DNA of 64,000 nucleotides from Cytobacillus kochii. GTDB taxonomy: Bacteria > Bacillota > Bacilli > Bacillales > Cytobacillaceae. A program made the position numbers and the translations under genes. The stretch is taken from contig NZ_JAIVAM010000010.1 in assembly GCF_020171845.1 (NCBI RefSeq), forward strand, positions 158,877 through 222,876. Direction: 5' to 3'. Below are positions 49,335 to 59,246 of the stretch, piece after piece; positions within the stretch are counted from its first letter, which is position 1; every line of letters begins with the position of its first letter. A model generated the notes under the pieces. That model saw only the letters and a program-made list of their open reading frames with translations, made no database searches and was not told the origin of the DNA.

Positions 49335-50510
49335 TTAAAGAAGTTCAAACACACCTGCGGCACCCATTCCGCCACCAATGCACATCGTTACAACACCAAA
49401 TTGCTCGTTTCTACGCTTCATTTCATGAATTAATGATAGTGTTAGCTTAGCTCCGGTACACCCCAGTGGATGCCCTAAAGCAATAGCTCCCCCGTTAACA
49501 TTCACTTTTTCTTCATCCAACCCTAATTCTCTAATGACTTGAATGGATTGAGAAGCAAAAGCTTCATTTAGTTCGAATAATCCGACATCTGATAGCTCTA
49601 ACCCCGCTAGTTTTAAAGCTTTAGGAATTGCTACAATTGGCCCAATCCCCATAACCTCTGGCGGCACGCCTCCGACAGCAAAAGAACGAAACTTCACTAA
49701 AGGCTGCAATCCTTGTGCATCTGCTTTCTCTCTGTCCATAATCATTACAGCTGCTGCACCATCACTTGTTTGTGATGAATTCCCCGCTGTAACTGAACCT
49801 TTCACATTAAAAGCTGGTCTCAGTTTCCCTAATGTTGCAACTGTTGAATCACTCCGTACACCTTCATCTTGTGAAAACTGGAAGTTGTGTTCTTTCACTT
49901 TATTATCCGATCCAATTTGACGGAGTGTGACATCAACCGGAGTAATTTCATCAGCAAATTTACCTTCACTAATTGCTTTCGCTGCTTTTTGATGACTACG
50001 TACAGCAAATGCATCCTGCTCTTCTCTTGAAATGCCGTATTTTCCAGCAACTTGCTCTGCTGTATGCCCCATACTCATATAATATTCAGGAGCTGTCTCG
50101 GCTAAAGTTAAATTAGGACGGACAACATGACCCATCATAGGTACAAGACTCATGGATTCAGCTCCACCGGCGATCACTGTATCTGCGTGACCAAGCATGA
50201 TTTTTTCCGCACCATAAGCGATTGATTGCAACCCTGATGAGCAATAGCGATTGACTGTGATTGCTGGTACCGAGTCTGGAAGCCCAGCTAATGCACCGAT
50301 ATTTCTGGCCATATTCAAACCTTGCTCTGCTTCTGGCATGGCACAACCAATAATTAAATCATCAATACTACCTTCATAATTTCCAGCTCGTTTCAACGTT
50401 TCTTTTACAACAAGTGCACCTAAATCATCTGGCCGAACAGTGGCAAGTGAGCCTTTTTTTGCTTTACCGACAGGTGTTCTAGCACCTGCAACAATTACAG
50501 CTTCTTTCAT
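49335..50510 (-). CDS. fadA: Acetyl-CoA C-acyltransferase (3-ketoacyl-CoA thiolase) FadA
   Basis: 391-aa thiolase that releases acetyl-CoA in the last step of beta-oxidation. Nucleophile Cys90 in [13 protein letters not shown]; the C-terminal [15 protein letters not shown] and [12 protein letters not shown] blocks carry the catalytic His and second Cys. Between fadN and fadE in one operon. Confidence 0.95.
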   Translation of the reverse strand: MKEAVIVAGARTPVGKAKKGSLATVRPDDLGALVVKETLKRAGNYEGSIDDLIIGCAMPEAEQGLNMARNIGALAGLPDSVPAITVNRYCSSGLQSIAYGAEKIMLGHADTVIAGGAESMSLVPMMGHVVRPNLTLAETAPEYYMSMGHTAEQVAGKYGISREEQDAFAVRSHQKAAKAISEGKFADEITPVDVTLRQIGSDNKVKEHNFQFSQDEGVRSDSTVATLGKLRPAFNVKGSVTAGNSSQTSDGAAAVMIMDREKADAQGLQPLVKFRSFAVGGVPPEVMGIGPIVAIPKALKLAGLELSDVGLFELNEAFASQSIQVIRELGLDEEKVNVNGGAIALGHPLGCTGAKLTLSLIHEMKRRNEQFGVVTMCIGGGMGAAGVFELL

Positions 50511-50567
50511 TGCTTTTTCCCTCTCCTTCTACTCTCGGTATCTTTTATTCTTTCTAGCAATCTATGA

Positions 50568-52952
50568 TTAGTTACGGAGTGGTTTACCCTTTAAGAGCAT
50601 GTGTTGCATCCGTTGTTGAGATTTTGGCTCTGCAATAAGTTTTAGAAATGCTTCTCTTTCAAGATCTAACATATATTGCTCATCTACTTCTGTACCAAAA
50701 GGCACCTTGCCGCCAGCAATGACATATGCCAGTGCCTTGGCAATTTTTAAATCATGTTCCGAAATATAACCAGATAAATGCATAGAATTAGCACCTAAAA
50801 GTAATGCGGCATACCCTGTTTCACCAACAACTGGGAATTTCACTTTTGCTGGTGGAAGGTAACCTGCATTTGCCAATGCTAATACTGCTTGTTTGGCATC
50901 ATAAATGAGGTGGTCTCCATTTACACTAATTGCATCCGAAGTATTCAAGAAGTTATTTTCTCTCGCCTCTTCTCCTGATGTAGATACCTTTGCCATCGCA
51001 ATTGTTTCAAAGACTTTATTGGCTACGTTCTGTAGATCAAATTGAACTCCTTTAGGCATGCTTGCTAAATGTTTCAAATATAGTGACTTGTTCCCTGCGC
51101 CGCCTGGAATTAATCCAACTCCTGCTTCCACCAAGCCCATGTAAGTTTCACTAGATGCTTGAACATGTGATGCACTTAAAGCTACTTCCGCTCCCCCGCC
51201 AAGTGTCATACCGAATGGAGCCACTACGACTGGTTTAGCACTATACTTGATTTTCGTCATCGCATTTTGGAATTGTTTGATAACCATATCTAATTCGAAG
51301 TAATTATCATCTTGGGCTTCCATTAACATCATTCCGATATTGGCACCGACACAGAAGTTCTTTCCTTGATTGGAGATAACAAGACCTTTATAATTTTTCT
51401 CTACTTCATCAATAGCGAAATTAATCATTTGAATAATGTCTAAACCAATCGCATTACTCTTTGAATGGAACTCTAAGATAGCGACGCCATCGCCTAAGTC
51501 GATTAAGCTTGCTCCAGTATTTTTCTTAATGACACCTTGTTTTTGTTTTAATTGCTTTAAGTTTATTACTTTTGGGTTTAACTTAATCGGCTGATACTCA
51601 CCATTTTCATACACAAAAGTTGTCGCGTTCTCTTCCTTATAGAACTGTGTATGTCCATCAGCGATCATTTTCTCAACCCATTCTGGAATGTCTAATCCTT
51701 CTGCTTTCATTTTGTTCACTGACTGTTCCAAACCAATAGCATCCCATGTTTCAAATGGGCCCATATTCCAACCAAATCCCCATTTCATTGCATCATCAAT
51801 GGATTGAATATCATCGGCAATTTCCCCTAGGAGTTGCGCAGAATATACTAATGCTGGTGATAACACCTTCCATAATAATTCTCCAGCGCGATCATCTGCG
51901 TATACAAGCGCTTTCATTTTGTTTGCTGTCCCTTTTTGTTGTTTAGCTATTTCTACCGCTGCCGTTTTCAACTTTTTACGAGGACCATATTCCAAGGTTT
52001 TAGGATTTAATTCTAAAATTTCTTTGCCCTGTTTTAAGAAAAATCCTTGTCCTGTCTTACTGCCTAACCAGCCTTTGTCTAACATCTTATTAATAAAATC
52101 TGGTACATCGAATACTTGTTTTTCTTCACCTTCTACTTGGTCATAGACATTTTTAGCTACATGGGCAAACGTATCTAAACCAACAACGTCCAATGTACGG
52201 AAAGTCGCACTTTTCGGTCTACCAATAAGTGGTCCCGTAATTGAATCTACTTCACCAACAGTAAATCCACCCTTTAACATTTCTTGTACTGTTACAAGGA
52301 GACCGTATGTGCCGATTCTATTGGCAATAAAATTAGGTGTATCCTTTGCGATAACAACACCTTTTCCTAAAACATCCTCACCAAAAGTTTGCATAAAAGA
52401 AAGTACCTCAGGCGATGTTTCCTTAGTTGGAATCACTTCCAATAGTTTTAAGTAACGTGGTGGATTGAAGAAATGAGTGCCTAGGAAATGCTTCTTAAAG
52501 TCTTCAGAACGTCCTTCAGCCATTGCTTCGATAGAAATACCAGATGTATTAGAACTGACAATTGTTCCAGGACGTCGATATTTATCTACTTGGGCAAACA
52601 CGTCTTTTTTCACGCTGAGATTTTCTACTACCACCTCAATGATCCAATCCACTTCTTTCAAGCGCTCCATATCATCATTGAAGTTACCGGCCTCAATAAG
52701 ATGAATATTTTTCTTTGCTGTTAACGGTGCAGGTTTTTGCTTTAATAGTTTTTGCTTACCACTTTCGGCAATTTTATTTTTGAACTGTTTATCCTTAAGG
52801 GTAATCCCCTTTACTTCTTCTTCATTACTTAATTCGCGAGGAACAATATCTAATAAAAGTGTTGGTATACCAATATTTGCTAAATGCGCGGCTATTCCAG
52901 AGCCCATAACACCTGAGCCTAAAACAGCAGCCTTTCTAATCTGTTTGGTCAA
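50568..52952 (-). CDS. fadN: Bifunctional enoyl-CoA hydratase / 3-hydroxyacyl-CoA dehydrogenase FadN
   Basis: 794 aa from a TTG at 52952, eight bases after GAAGGAGG; the ATG at 52988 sits inside the FadR operator and lacks a site. N-terminal 3-hydroxyacyl-CoA dehydrogenase: KAAVLGSGVMGSGIAAHLA NAD site, then HFFNPPRYLKLLEVI. A crotonase-type hydratase domain follows from about residue 480 (GVAILEFHSKSNAIGLDII, ISNQGKNFCVGANIGMM, APFGMTLGGGAEVAL). The order (dehydrogenase first) is that of Bacillus FadN. It heads fadNAE and is controlled by FadR. Confidence 0.94.
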   Translation of the reverse strand: MTKQIRKAAVLGSGVMGSGIAAHLANIGIPTLLLDIVPRELSNEEEVKGITLKDKQFKNKIAESGKQKLLKQKPAPLTAKKNIHLIEAGNFNDDMERLKEVDWIIEVVVENLSVKKDVFAQVDKYRRPGTIVSSNTSGISIEAMAEGRSEDFKKHFLGTHFFNPPRYLKLLEVIPTKETSPEVLSFMQTFGEDVLGKGVVIAKDTPNFIANRIGTYGLLVTVQEMLKGGFTVGEVDSITGPLIGRPKSATFRTLDVVGLDTFAHVAKNVYDQVEGEEKQVFDVPDFINKMLDKGWLGSKTGQGFFLKQGKEILELNPKTLEYGPRKKLKTAAVEIAKQQKGTANKMKALVYADDRAGELLWKVLSPALVYSAQLLGEIADDIQSIDDAMKWGFGWNMGPFETWDAIGLEQSVNKMKAEGLDIPEWVEKMIADGHTQFYKEENATTFVYENGEYQPIKLNPKVINLKQLKQKQGVIKKNTGASLIDLGDGVAILEFHSKSNAIGLDIIQMINFAIDEVEKNYKGLVISNQGKNFCVGANIGMMLMEAQDDNYFELDMVIKQFQNAMTKIKYSAKPVVVAPFGMTLGGGAEVALSASHVQASSETYMGLVEAGVGLIPGGAGNKSLYLKHLASMPKGVQFDLQNVANKVFETIAMAKVSTSGEEARENNFLNTSDAISVNGDHLIYDAKQAVLALANAGYLPPAKVKFPVVGETGYAALLLGANSMHLSGYISEHDLKIAKALAYVIAGGKVPFGTEVDEQYMLDLEREAFLKLIAEPKSQQRMQHMLLKGKPLRN

Positions 52953-52973
52953 CTGTTCTTCCTCCTTCGATTT

Positions 52974-52991
52974 TGAATGAATGCTCATTCA
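52974..52991 (-). promoter_or_regulatory. FadR (YsiA-type) operator
   Basis: TGAATGA-ATGC-TCATTCA: perfect 7-bp arms with a 4-bp spacer, matching the Bacillus FadR consensus half-sites. It lies 22 bp upstream of the TTG start of fadN. Acyl-CoA should relieve repression. Confidence 0.88.
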
Positions 52992-53173
52992 TTTTTTCTG
53001 TAAAAAATTTTGGAAATTCCTTTGATACTTATAATAATAAAATATTTGCAAAATTTAATCAATCATTTTCCTTATAGATTTTTTATTTCTTTTTCACTTT
53101 TTTCTTTCTGCATAAATTTTTCAGCAATTGACAAACTATTTTAGAAGAAAATCATCAAAATGGAGGTATTGGG

Positions 53174-53440
53174 ATGCAACAACAAAATACAAACTTCTCG
53201 AATCAACAAGGAATCATGCAGCAACCCCCAGTTATGGTATCAACAAAAGATGCACTTTACTTTAATGATATGCTTTCTTGGAATTTATTAGCAATGAAAA
53301 AAGCTCATTTCTATGCGGTACAATGTCAAGACCCTGCTTTAAAAACTGTTTTTGAACAATGTGGACAAATGCATCAACGTCATTATGAGCAAATTTTGAA
53401 ACATCTAAATACGACACAACCGTTTAATAATATGCAATAA
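53174..53440 (+). CDS. CotF-like spore coat protein (short, first)
   Basis: 88-aa protein with a Gln/Asn-rich N-terminus (MQQQNTNFSNQQG) and a helical CotF-type core (ALYFNDMLSWNLLAMKKAHFYA, MHQRHYEQILKHL). GGAGG is upstream of the ATG. Pairs with the next gene 13 bp downstream. CotF-family ferritin-like helical proteins are spore coat components in Bacilli. Confidence 0.8.
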   Translation: MQQQNTNFSNQQGIMQQPPVMVSTKDALYFNDMLSWNLLAMKKAHFYAVQCQDPALKTVFEQCGQMHQRHYEQILKHLNTTQPFNNMQ

Positions 53441-53453
53441 GGAGGAAACTCAG

Positions 53454-53795
53454 TTGACTAATTCAAAAAAAGTACAAAATCCTGAAAAACAAATAGCTAA
53501 AACACCACAAATGAATGATCGTGATTTTACAAACGACCTACTTGCAATGGAAAAGTACATGAGTGATTCTTATAGCATTTATTTAAATGAAGTTAGTAAT
53601 CAAACACTTTATGAAGATTTTATGCGTATTTTTACTGAAACAAAGAATGAACAACGTCATCTTTATAACCTCATGTTTGAAAGAGGTTGGTACAGTCTTG
53701 ATGCAGCAGATCAACAAAGTCTACAACAATCTTACCAACAATTCCAAGGATACTCTACACAGTTTCCATATGGAACAAACGGTAACATTCAATAG
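53454..53795 (+). CDS. CotF-like spore coat protein (second)
   Basis: 113 aa from a TTG at 53454, which follows AAGGAGGAAA at good spacing. CotF-family helical domain: MNDRDFTNDLLAMEKYMSDSYSIYLNEVSN and TKNEQRHLYNLMFERGWYSL, then a Gln/Tyr-rich tail. The two adjacent members probably act together in the coat. Followed by a bidirectional terminator. Confidence 0.82.
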   Translation: MTNSKKVQNPEKQIAKTPQMNDRDFTNDLLAMEKYMSDSYSIYLNEVSNQTLYEDFMRIFTETKNEQRHLYNLMFERGWYSLDAADQQSLQQSYQQFQGYSTQFPYGTNGNIQ

Positions 53796-53813
53796 CTAAG
53801 ATAAGTGAGGAAT

Positions 53814-53862
53814 AAAATAGGAACAGATGTTGACCGACAGTCATCATCTGTTCTTATTTTTT
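53814..53862. terminator. Bidirectional terminator, CotF-like / yusU
   Basis: AATAGGAACAGATG / CATCTGTTCTTATT stem flanked by A and T tracts, between the convergent stops at 53795 and 53861. Confidence 0.85.
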
Positions 53863-54148
53863 ATCCCTTTTTTTCATCAGGCTTTTGTTGAAGCCGTTGT
53901 TTTTCATTTAAATCTTTAATCTTTGTAATTAGCTCCATCATTTCTTGTTTTCCTTCAGGGTACAATTGATTCCAATGTTTTACTAAAGGTGGCATCTGTT
54001 TAGCAATAAATGAATAAATAATCCATGATTTTACTTCTTCTTGCAATGTTTCGTCACTTTCTCCTAATAACAATTCCGTGTATTTTTCCACTAGTGCTTC
54101 TATCTTCTGATCCAAATCGTGAGCCAACTTGTATCCCTCCTTTACCAT
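53861..54148 (-). CDS. yusU: YusU-family protein (DUF2573)
   Basis: 95-aa helical, charged protein that I recognise as YusU/DUF2573. Landmarks: YTELLLGESDETLQEEVKSW and AKQMPPLVKHWNQLYPEGK. AAGGAGGG precedes the start. Function unknown; it lies in the yus neighbourhood as in B. subtilis. Confidence 0.8.
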   Translation of the reverse strand: MVKEGYKLAHDLDQKIEALVEKYTELLLGESDETLQEEVKSWIIYSFIAKQMPPLVKHWNQLYPEGKQEMMELITKIKDLNEKQRLQQKPDEKKG

Positions 54149-54218
54149 TTTTTAATCATCATTCATAACACAACCAAATTTGGTAACAATATTGATTAGA
54201 TGCATTTAATACTTCTGA

Positions 54219-55715
54219 TTGACGGTGATACCTTTGAGCATATGGGATAAGTTTAAAAAAATCAAAAATGATGATTGGAAATCTTTATTAAAGCTGTCAA
54301 CTGATTTTCAGTCTACCTATTATTTTAATGAAAAAACGAATGAACGGTTTGGTTTTCATTTTTATGCGACTTTAGTAGATGAACAAATTATCCAGGAAAG
54401 TGCTTTACCAGCACTTTTAACAAAAAAATTTGAATCACTGGATGATTTGCATAGAATAGTTCCCATTGCAGATATTCATATTTTAAAAAATCCAAGGGAT
54501 ATAGAACAAAAGTTATTAAATGGATATGTACTTGTCACACTAGATTCTGATAAAAATCGTTTTGGATTTATTGCCGCTCAGAAAGAAATTGTTCGATCTC
54601 TCAGTCAACCTGAAATTGAGTTTTCTGTAATAGGACCTAAGGAAGCGTTTGTTGAGGCTATTGGTCAAAACTTAAATTTGATTAGGAAGAGATTACCTAT
54701 CAAAGAATTAATTTCACAAGAATACACTGTTGGTAAACTTTCGAAAACAAAAGTAGCTGTCTTACATATAGAAGGAATTACTAATAAAGACAATGTTGAT
54801 ACTGTGAAACAACGTATAAAAAATATTGAGATTGACACGATTTCTGATAGCTCTAATATTGTTGAATTATTAAGTGATAATTCCAATTCCCTATTTCCAC
54901 AATTACTAGACACCGAGAGGCCTGATCGAGTAGCTGCTATTCTTGCTGAAGGAAAAATCGCCATAATCGTTGATGGTTCACCACATGTGTTAATAGCGCC
55001 CACGACGTTAATTGAATTTTTTAGCGCTTTCGAAGACTATTTTCTCAATTGGATTGTCGCTACATTTTTTCGCTTAGTGCGATTTTTTGCTGTTGTTTTT
55101 TCAGTACTGGTTACACCGATTTACGTTGCAGCTATGACATATCAATACGAGCTCATACCGCCAGACTTATTAGGGATATTAGTAACATCAAGAAGAACCA
55201 TTCCGCTCCCCCCTATTCTCGAAGCATTATTTCTTGAGCTGACGATTGAATTATTGCGTGAGGCAGGGGCACGGCTCCCTACTAAAGTCGGCCAAACCAT
55301 TGGTATCGTAGGTGGTATCGTTATTGGTACAGCATCTGTTGAAGCCGGTCTTACTAGTAACGTACTGTTAATCTTTGTCGCATTAGGTGCATTAGGTTCC
55401 TTTACAACACCTGTTTATAAAATGGGTAATACAATTAGGGTTTTACGCTTTCCCTTTCTTCTGTTTGCACAATTTTGGGGTGTATTAGGAATTCTTTTTT
55501 GTTTCTGTATTCTCATTGCCCACTTATTACGCCTGACCTCACTAGGAAGACCTTTTTTGGCGCCGATATACCCACTTAGAGTAGCAGATATGAAGGATAC
55601 ACTTATTCGCGCACCATTACAAAAAATGTACAGACGTCCACATGTTTTAAGAACGCAAAAACCAAAACGATTCAATAAGAAGAAAGCTGAAAACCCAAAA
55701 GACATTGATGAATAA
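54219..55715 (+). CDS. Spore germination receptor A subunit (GerA family)
   Basis: 498-aa A subunit of a GerA-type nutrient germinant receptor, in the spore inner membrane. A hydrophilic N-terminal domain of about 230 residues contains VAVLHIEGITNKDNVDTVKQRI and FPQLLDTERPDRVAAILAEGKIAI; it is followed by about five membrane spans (EDYFLNWIVATFFRLVRF, PPDLLGILVTSRRTIPLPP, VGQTIGIVGGIVIGTASVEAGL). The start is uncertain: it is a TTG at 54219 with no clear ribosome binding site, and a TTG at 54234 follows a weak GGTGAT. First of three ger genes. Confidence 0.9.
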   Translation: MTVIPLSIWDKFKKIKNDDWKSLLKLSTDFQSTYYFNEKTNERFGFHFYATLVDEQIIQESALPALLTKKFESLDDLHRIVPIADIHILKNPRDIEQKLLNGYVLVTLDSDKNRFGFIAAQKEIVRSLSQPEIEFSVIGPKEAFVEAIGQNLNLIRKRLPIKELISQEYTVGKLSKTKVAVLHIEGITNKDNVDTVKQRIKNIEIDTISDSSNIVELLSDNSNSLFPQLLDTERPDRVAAILAEGKIAIIVDGSPHVLIAPTTLIEFFSAFEDYFLNWIVATFFRLVRFFAVVFSVLVTPIYVAAMTYQYELIPPDLLGILVTSRRTIPLPPILEALFLELTIELLREAGARLPTKVGQTIGIVGGIVIGTASVEAGLTSNVLLIFVALGALGSFTTPVYKMGNTIRVLRFPFLLFAQFWGVLGILFCFCILIAHLLRLTSLGRPFLAPIYPLRVADMKDTLIRAPLQKMYRRPHVLRTQKPKRFNKKKAENPKDIDE

Positions 55716-55741
55716 CCCTAGCCTTAGTAGAGGTGATGAAT

Positions 55742-56833
55742 ATGCAAAGCCAAACGATTCCCAATAACTTAAAAATATCTCCTTATCTCGTTTTTTATGT
55801 GATGATCTCTATGCAAATTGGCATTGGTATTCTAGGATATCAAAGAATTATTGCCGACTATGCTGGACATGATGCATGGATTTCCATTCTCATTCTAGGT
55901 GTTTATATTCATATTGTATTATGGATGATGTACAAATTATGTGAAATGGTTAATGGAGATATTATTACCGTTCATGAGTTTCTTTTTGGACGATTCATTA
56001 GTAAGGTAGCAAGCTTCGCCTTTGTTTTATTTTATATCACTTACCTTCTTTCCTTTATATTGAATTTTATCGAAGTCATTCAAATATGGATGTTTCCAGA
56101 CATAAATAATTTTGCGTTTTCGGTATTGTTCTTACTTCTAGCAATATATATTGTATACGGTGGACTTAGGACAGTTGTGGGTATTTGTTTTTTTGGAACC
56201 ATTTTGCCAGCCTATTTAGTATTTACATTCACCTTTACTCTAAAGTACGCTGACTTCACCCACTTATTACCGATTTGGGAACATAAATTCACCGAATTAC
56301 TTCAAGCTTCTTATCATATGTCACTAACTTCTGTTGGATTTGAAGCGATTTTATTTATCTATCCTTTTATTAACCAACCGCAGAAATCGAAAAAATGGGC
56401 CCATATCGGAGTCGCCACCACGACAATTTTTTATACGGTATTAGCGATTATCGCTTTTTCCTATTTCTCAAAAAAACAATTAGAAAATACGATTTGGGCT
56501 ACACTTTCTATGTGGCAAATGGTGCAATTTCCATTTGTTGAACGCTTTGAGTATATTGGAGTCGCCAATTGGTGTTTGATATTATTACCGAATATATGTC
56601 TCTCCCTTTGGATCGCTTCAAGGTTACTTAAAAGAGCCACTAAATTAAAACAAAGAAAAGGAGCCATACTGATTTCAGCCATCTCTGTCATTATCGTTAC
56701 TTTTTTTGAGAAAGGCGTAGACATTGAAAGGTTTAATCAAATTGTTGAACGGATGTCTTTTGCTTTTGTATTTGTTTATGTTCCCTTATTGTACTGTTTA
56801 TCCCTCATTATAAAGAAGGTGAAGAAAACATGA
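55742..56833 (+). CDS. Spore germination receptor B subunit (GerB family, amino acid permease-like)
   Basis: 363 aa from the ATG at 55742, after AGAGGTGA; two upstream in-frame starts overlap that site. Ten-span protein of the spore permease (APC-like) family, with MISMQIGIGILGYQR at the start. Thought to bind the germinant with its A and C partners. Overlaps the C-subunit gene by four bases. Confidence 0.92.
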   Translation: MQSQTIPNNLKISPYLVFYVMISMQIGIGILGYQRIIADYAGHDAWISILILGVYIHIVLWMMYKLCEMVNGDIITVHEFLFGRFISKVASFAFVLFYITYLLSFILNFIEVIQIWMFPDINNFAFSVLFLLLAIYIVYGGLRTVVGICFFGTILPAYLVFTFTFTLKYADFTHLLPIWEHKFTELLQASYHMSLTSVGFEAILFIYPFINQPQKSKKWAHIGVATTTIFYTVLAIIAFSYFSKKQLENTIWATLSMWQMVQFPFVERFEYIGVANWCLILLPNICLSLWIASRLLKRATKLKQRKGAILISAISVIIVTFFEKGVDIERFNQIVERMSFAFVFVYVPLLYCLSLIIKKVKKT

Positions 56834-57900
56834 AGAAATGGATTTGTGTTATTTGTTGCCTGTTCATACTAACTGGATGTGTACAGAAAAGAATAATAGA
56901 TGAACTCAATATTGCAGTCGCAACTGGCTTTGACCCTGATACGAGTGATGAGCATTTGTTAAAGACAACCTTTCTTATGGAAATATTCAACAAAGAAATG
57001 AGTGTAGAGAACAAAACTGTCACAACAACCGGTGATCTCAGGAAAGAGACACTCTATAAAGCAAACCGACAAGCCCCTTCTCCTATTGTGGTCGGAGGTT
57101 TAAGGCTTACATTATATAATATTGCCATTGCCGAACGTGGATTAACTGCTTATGTAGATGCCTATCAACGAGATGCTTCCATTGGCAAACGTATCTACTT
57201 CGCAACCACAGATAGTAATACGGAGGATATATTTAAAGGAGAATATGGCCCCCAAGGGAATGGAAGCTTTATTTCAGACTTAATTGAACATAATATTGAC
57301 TATGGAGATTTACCTAAAACGAACTTAACCTTATTTATGAGAGATTTTTATCAGGAAGGGAAGGATATCTTCTTACCACATATCAAAAAAATCAATGAAC
57401 AGGAAATCGAACTTGCGGGCATATCATTATTTAAAGATCATGCTGCATATAAAATTCTCCCAAGTGATAAATTATTTTATTTTAAATTACTCGTTGATCG
57501 TTATAGTAGAGGTGATTTCTCTATCGAGTTGCCGGATGGTGAAAAAGTGGCTATTCAAAGTATACATTCCAATCATAAATATAAATTAGATAAAAAAGAT
57601 CCAACAAACATCACTATCAAAATTAAAGTCCAAGGTAATATAAAAGAATATTCCGGAAATAATATCGATGATAAAAAAATAAAAGAGATAACGAATTTTA
57701 TCAATAAAAAAATAAAAAATGAATGTTTAGCGCTTATTAAGTCTTTTCAAGAAGATAATGCCGACCCAATCGGACTAGGTAAGGTTTATAGCACAAAAAT
57801 AAGAAATTTTGATTATAAAGAATGGAAAGAGGGCTATCCTGACTTAAATATTAAAGTTGATCCGAAGGTGATCATACTGGATACTGGTGCATCTATCTAA
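56830..57900 (+). CDS. Spore germination receptor C subunit (GerC family lipoprotein)
   Basis: 356-aa GerC-type lipoprotein: signal peptide with lipobox LTGC (residues 13-16 region), then IIDELNIAVATGFDPD, typical of GerAC/GerKC. An ATGA junction couples it to the B subunit. With A and B it forms a complete tricistronic receptor; the germinant cannot be predicted. SigG-dependent expression in the forespore is expected but no promoter was assigned. Confidence 0.92.
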   Translation: MKKWICVICCLFILTGCVQKRIIDELNIAVATGFDPDTSDEHLLKTTFLMEIFNKEMSVENKTVTTTGDLRKETLYKANRQAPSPIVVGGLRLTLYNIAIAERGLTAYVDAYQRDASIGKRIYFATTDSNTEDIFKGEYGPQGNGSFISDLIEHNIDYGDLPKTNLTLFMRDFYQEGKDIFLPHIKKINEQEIELAGISLFKDHAAYKILPSDKLFYFKLLVDRYSRGDFSIELPDGEKVAIQSIHSNHKYKLDKKDPTNITIKIKVQGNIKEYSGNNIDDKKIKEITNFINKKIKNECLALIKSFQEDNADPIGLGKVYSTKIRNFDYKEWKEGYPDLNIKVDPKVIILDTGASI

Positions 57901-57906
57901 CAGCAT

Positions 57907-57942
57907 TAACCCGAGAATTTTAAATTCTCGGGTTTCTTTTTC
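57907..57942. terminator. Bidirectional terminator, ger operon / rodA-like
   Basis: AACCCGAGAATTT / AAATTCTCGGGTT perfect 13-bp stem and T-rich flank, between convergent stops at 57900 and 57943. Confidence 0.88.
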
Positions 57943-59115
57943 TTAGGAAGATCTGGAAAACATATACCGTTTACTATGAAAACCAATTGAAAAAATTAGT
58001 CCCATGGCAAGCATATTACCCATTAGTGAGCTTCCTCCATAACTAATGAACGGTAGTGGGATTCCTGTAATCGGTAAAACACCAATTGTCATTCCGATAT
58101 TTTGAAAGACATGGAAAGTTATTAAACTAATTACCCCTACACAAACATATGTATAGAATGGCGTTCTTGTACTGATGCCTATTTTAGTTAAATGATAAAT
58201 CAATAAGAAAAATAAACTAACAACCACACTTGCCCCAATAAAACCGAACTCTTCTCCTATGATACTAAAAATAAAGTCTGTGTGACTTTCTGGTAAGTAA
58301 ACTTCCCTTGTGCCGTAGCCCTTTCCTGTTGTCTCACCAGAACCGATGGCAAGTAAGGAGCGTGTTAGTTGAAAACCTGTAGAACTTTGATAATTATAAG
58401 GATCGATCCAAGAATAAATTCGCCCCAATTGGTATTCCTTCACGCCCAAATATTTTTCCAACAACTCTGGATGCCACAATACAAAATAAAAAATACCAAC
58501 AACTAAAGTTACACCTACACTTACAATAGGCGCGAGTATTTTCCAAGTGATACCTGAGATAAAAACCATTCCGAGCAAAATCGCTAAAATTACCAAGGAA
58601 GTCCCCAAATCTGGTTGCTGCATGATGAGCAACAAAGGGAAGCCAGTAACAATTAGCATTTTAAATAATAGGAAAAAATCTGTTTTCACAGTTTTTAATT
58701 GTGTCTTTTGATGATGGTCATCGATGACCCTGGCTAGAGCTAATATGAGAAAAACCTTTACTAACTCAGCGGGCTGTATTTGTCCAAGACCAGGCAACCG
58801 TATCCATGATTTAGCTCCATTAATTACAGGAGCAATACTTTCAGGTGCGACAACAAGAAATCCAAGTAGCAATAGTCCAAAACCGTAAGCATACCAAGAT
58901 ATTTTCTTTAATTGCTCAGCATCTAATGTAATGACTGCTAGTATAATCCCTATTCCCACTACATACCATACAATTTGTTTAAGTAAAAAATTCTCACCGT
59001 ATTGTTCAGTCGTTTGTGCACTATATATAGAAATACAGCTCACTAAAAACAATAAAAATAAAATAAGAACTAAAGTATAATCAATTCTCGATGTTGTCGT
59101 TCGTTTAGAAGTCAT
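57943..59115 (-). CDS. RodA/FtsW/SpoVE-family peptidoglycan polymerase (RodA-like)
   Basis: 390-aa SEDS-family membrane protein with about ten spans. Key motifs: GAKSWIRLPGLGQIQPAELVK, the catalytic-loop region YLPESHTDFIFSIIGEEFGF, and FQNIGMTIGVLPITGIPLPFISYGGSS. The NIGMTIG...TGIPLPF form favours a RodA-type rather than an FtsW-type member. It polymerises glycan strands with a class B PBP, none of which is adjacent. Elongation versus sporulation role is open. Confidence 0.88.
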   Translation of the reverse strand: MTSKRTTTSRIDYTLVLILFLLFLVSCISIYSAQTTEQYGENFLLKQIVWYVVGIGIILAVITLDAEQLKKISWYAYGFGLLLLGFLVVAPESIAPVINGAKSWIRLPGLGQIQPAELVKVFLILALARVIDDHHQKTQLKTVKTDFFLLFKMLIVTGFPLLLIMQQPDLGTSLVILAILLGMVFISGITWKILAPIVSVGVTLVVGIFYFVLWHPELLEKYLGVKEYQLGRIYSWIDPYNYQSSTGFQLTRSLLAIGSGETTGKGYGTREVYLPESHTDFIFSIIGEEFGFIGASVVVSLFFLLIYHLTKIGISTRTPFYTYVCVGVISLITFHVFQNIGMTIGVLPITGIPLPFISYGGSSLMGNMLAMGLIFSIGFHSKRYMFSRSS

Positions 59116-59246
59116 TAATCAATCTCCTTATGAAACAAAGGCTCTTCATTAAAAATAATCTGTGTACAATACTTCATTATATTTTTTTTAGATGAAAATC
59201 ACAACAGCTACGTATATTTCTTTTTTGTAACAAAGAAAAATGCATA

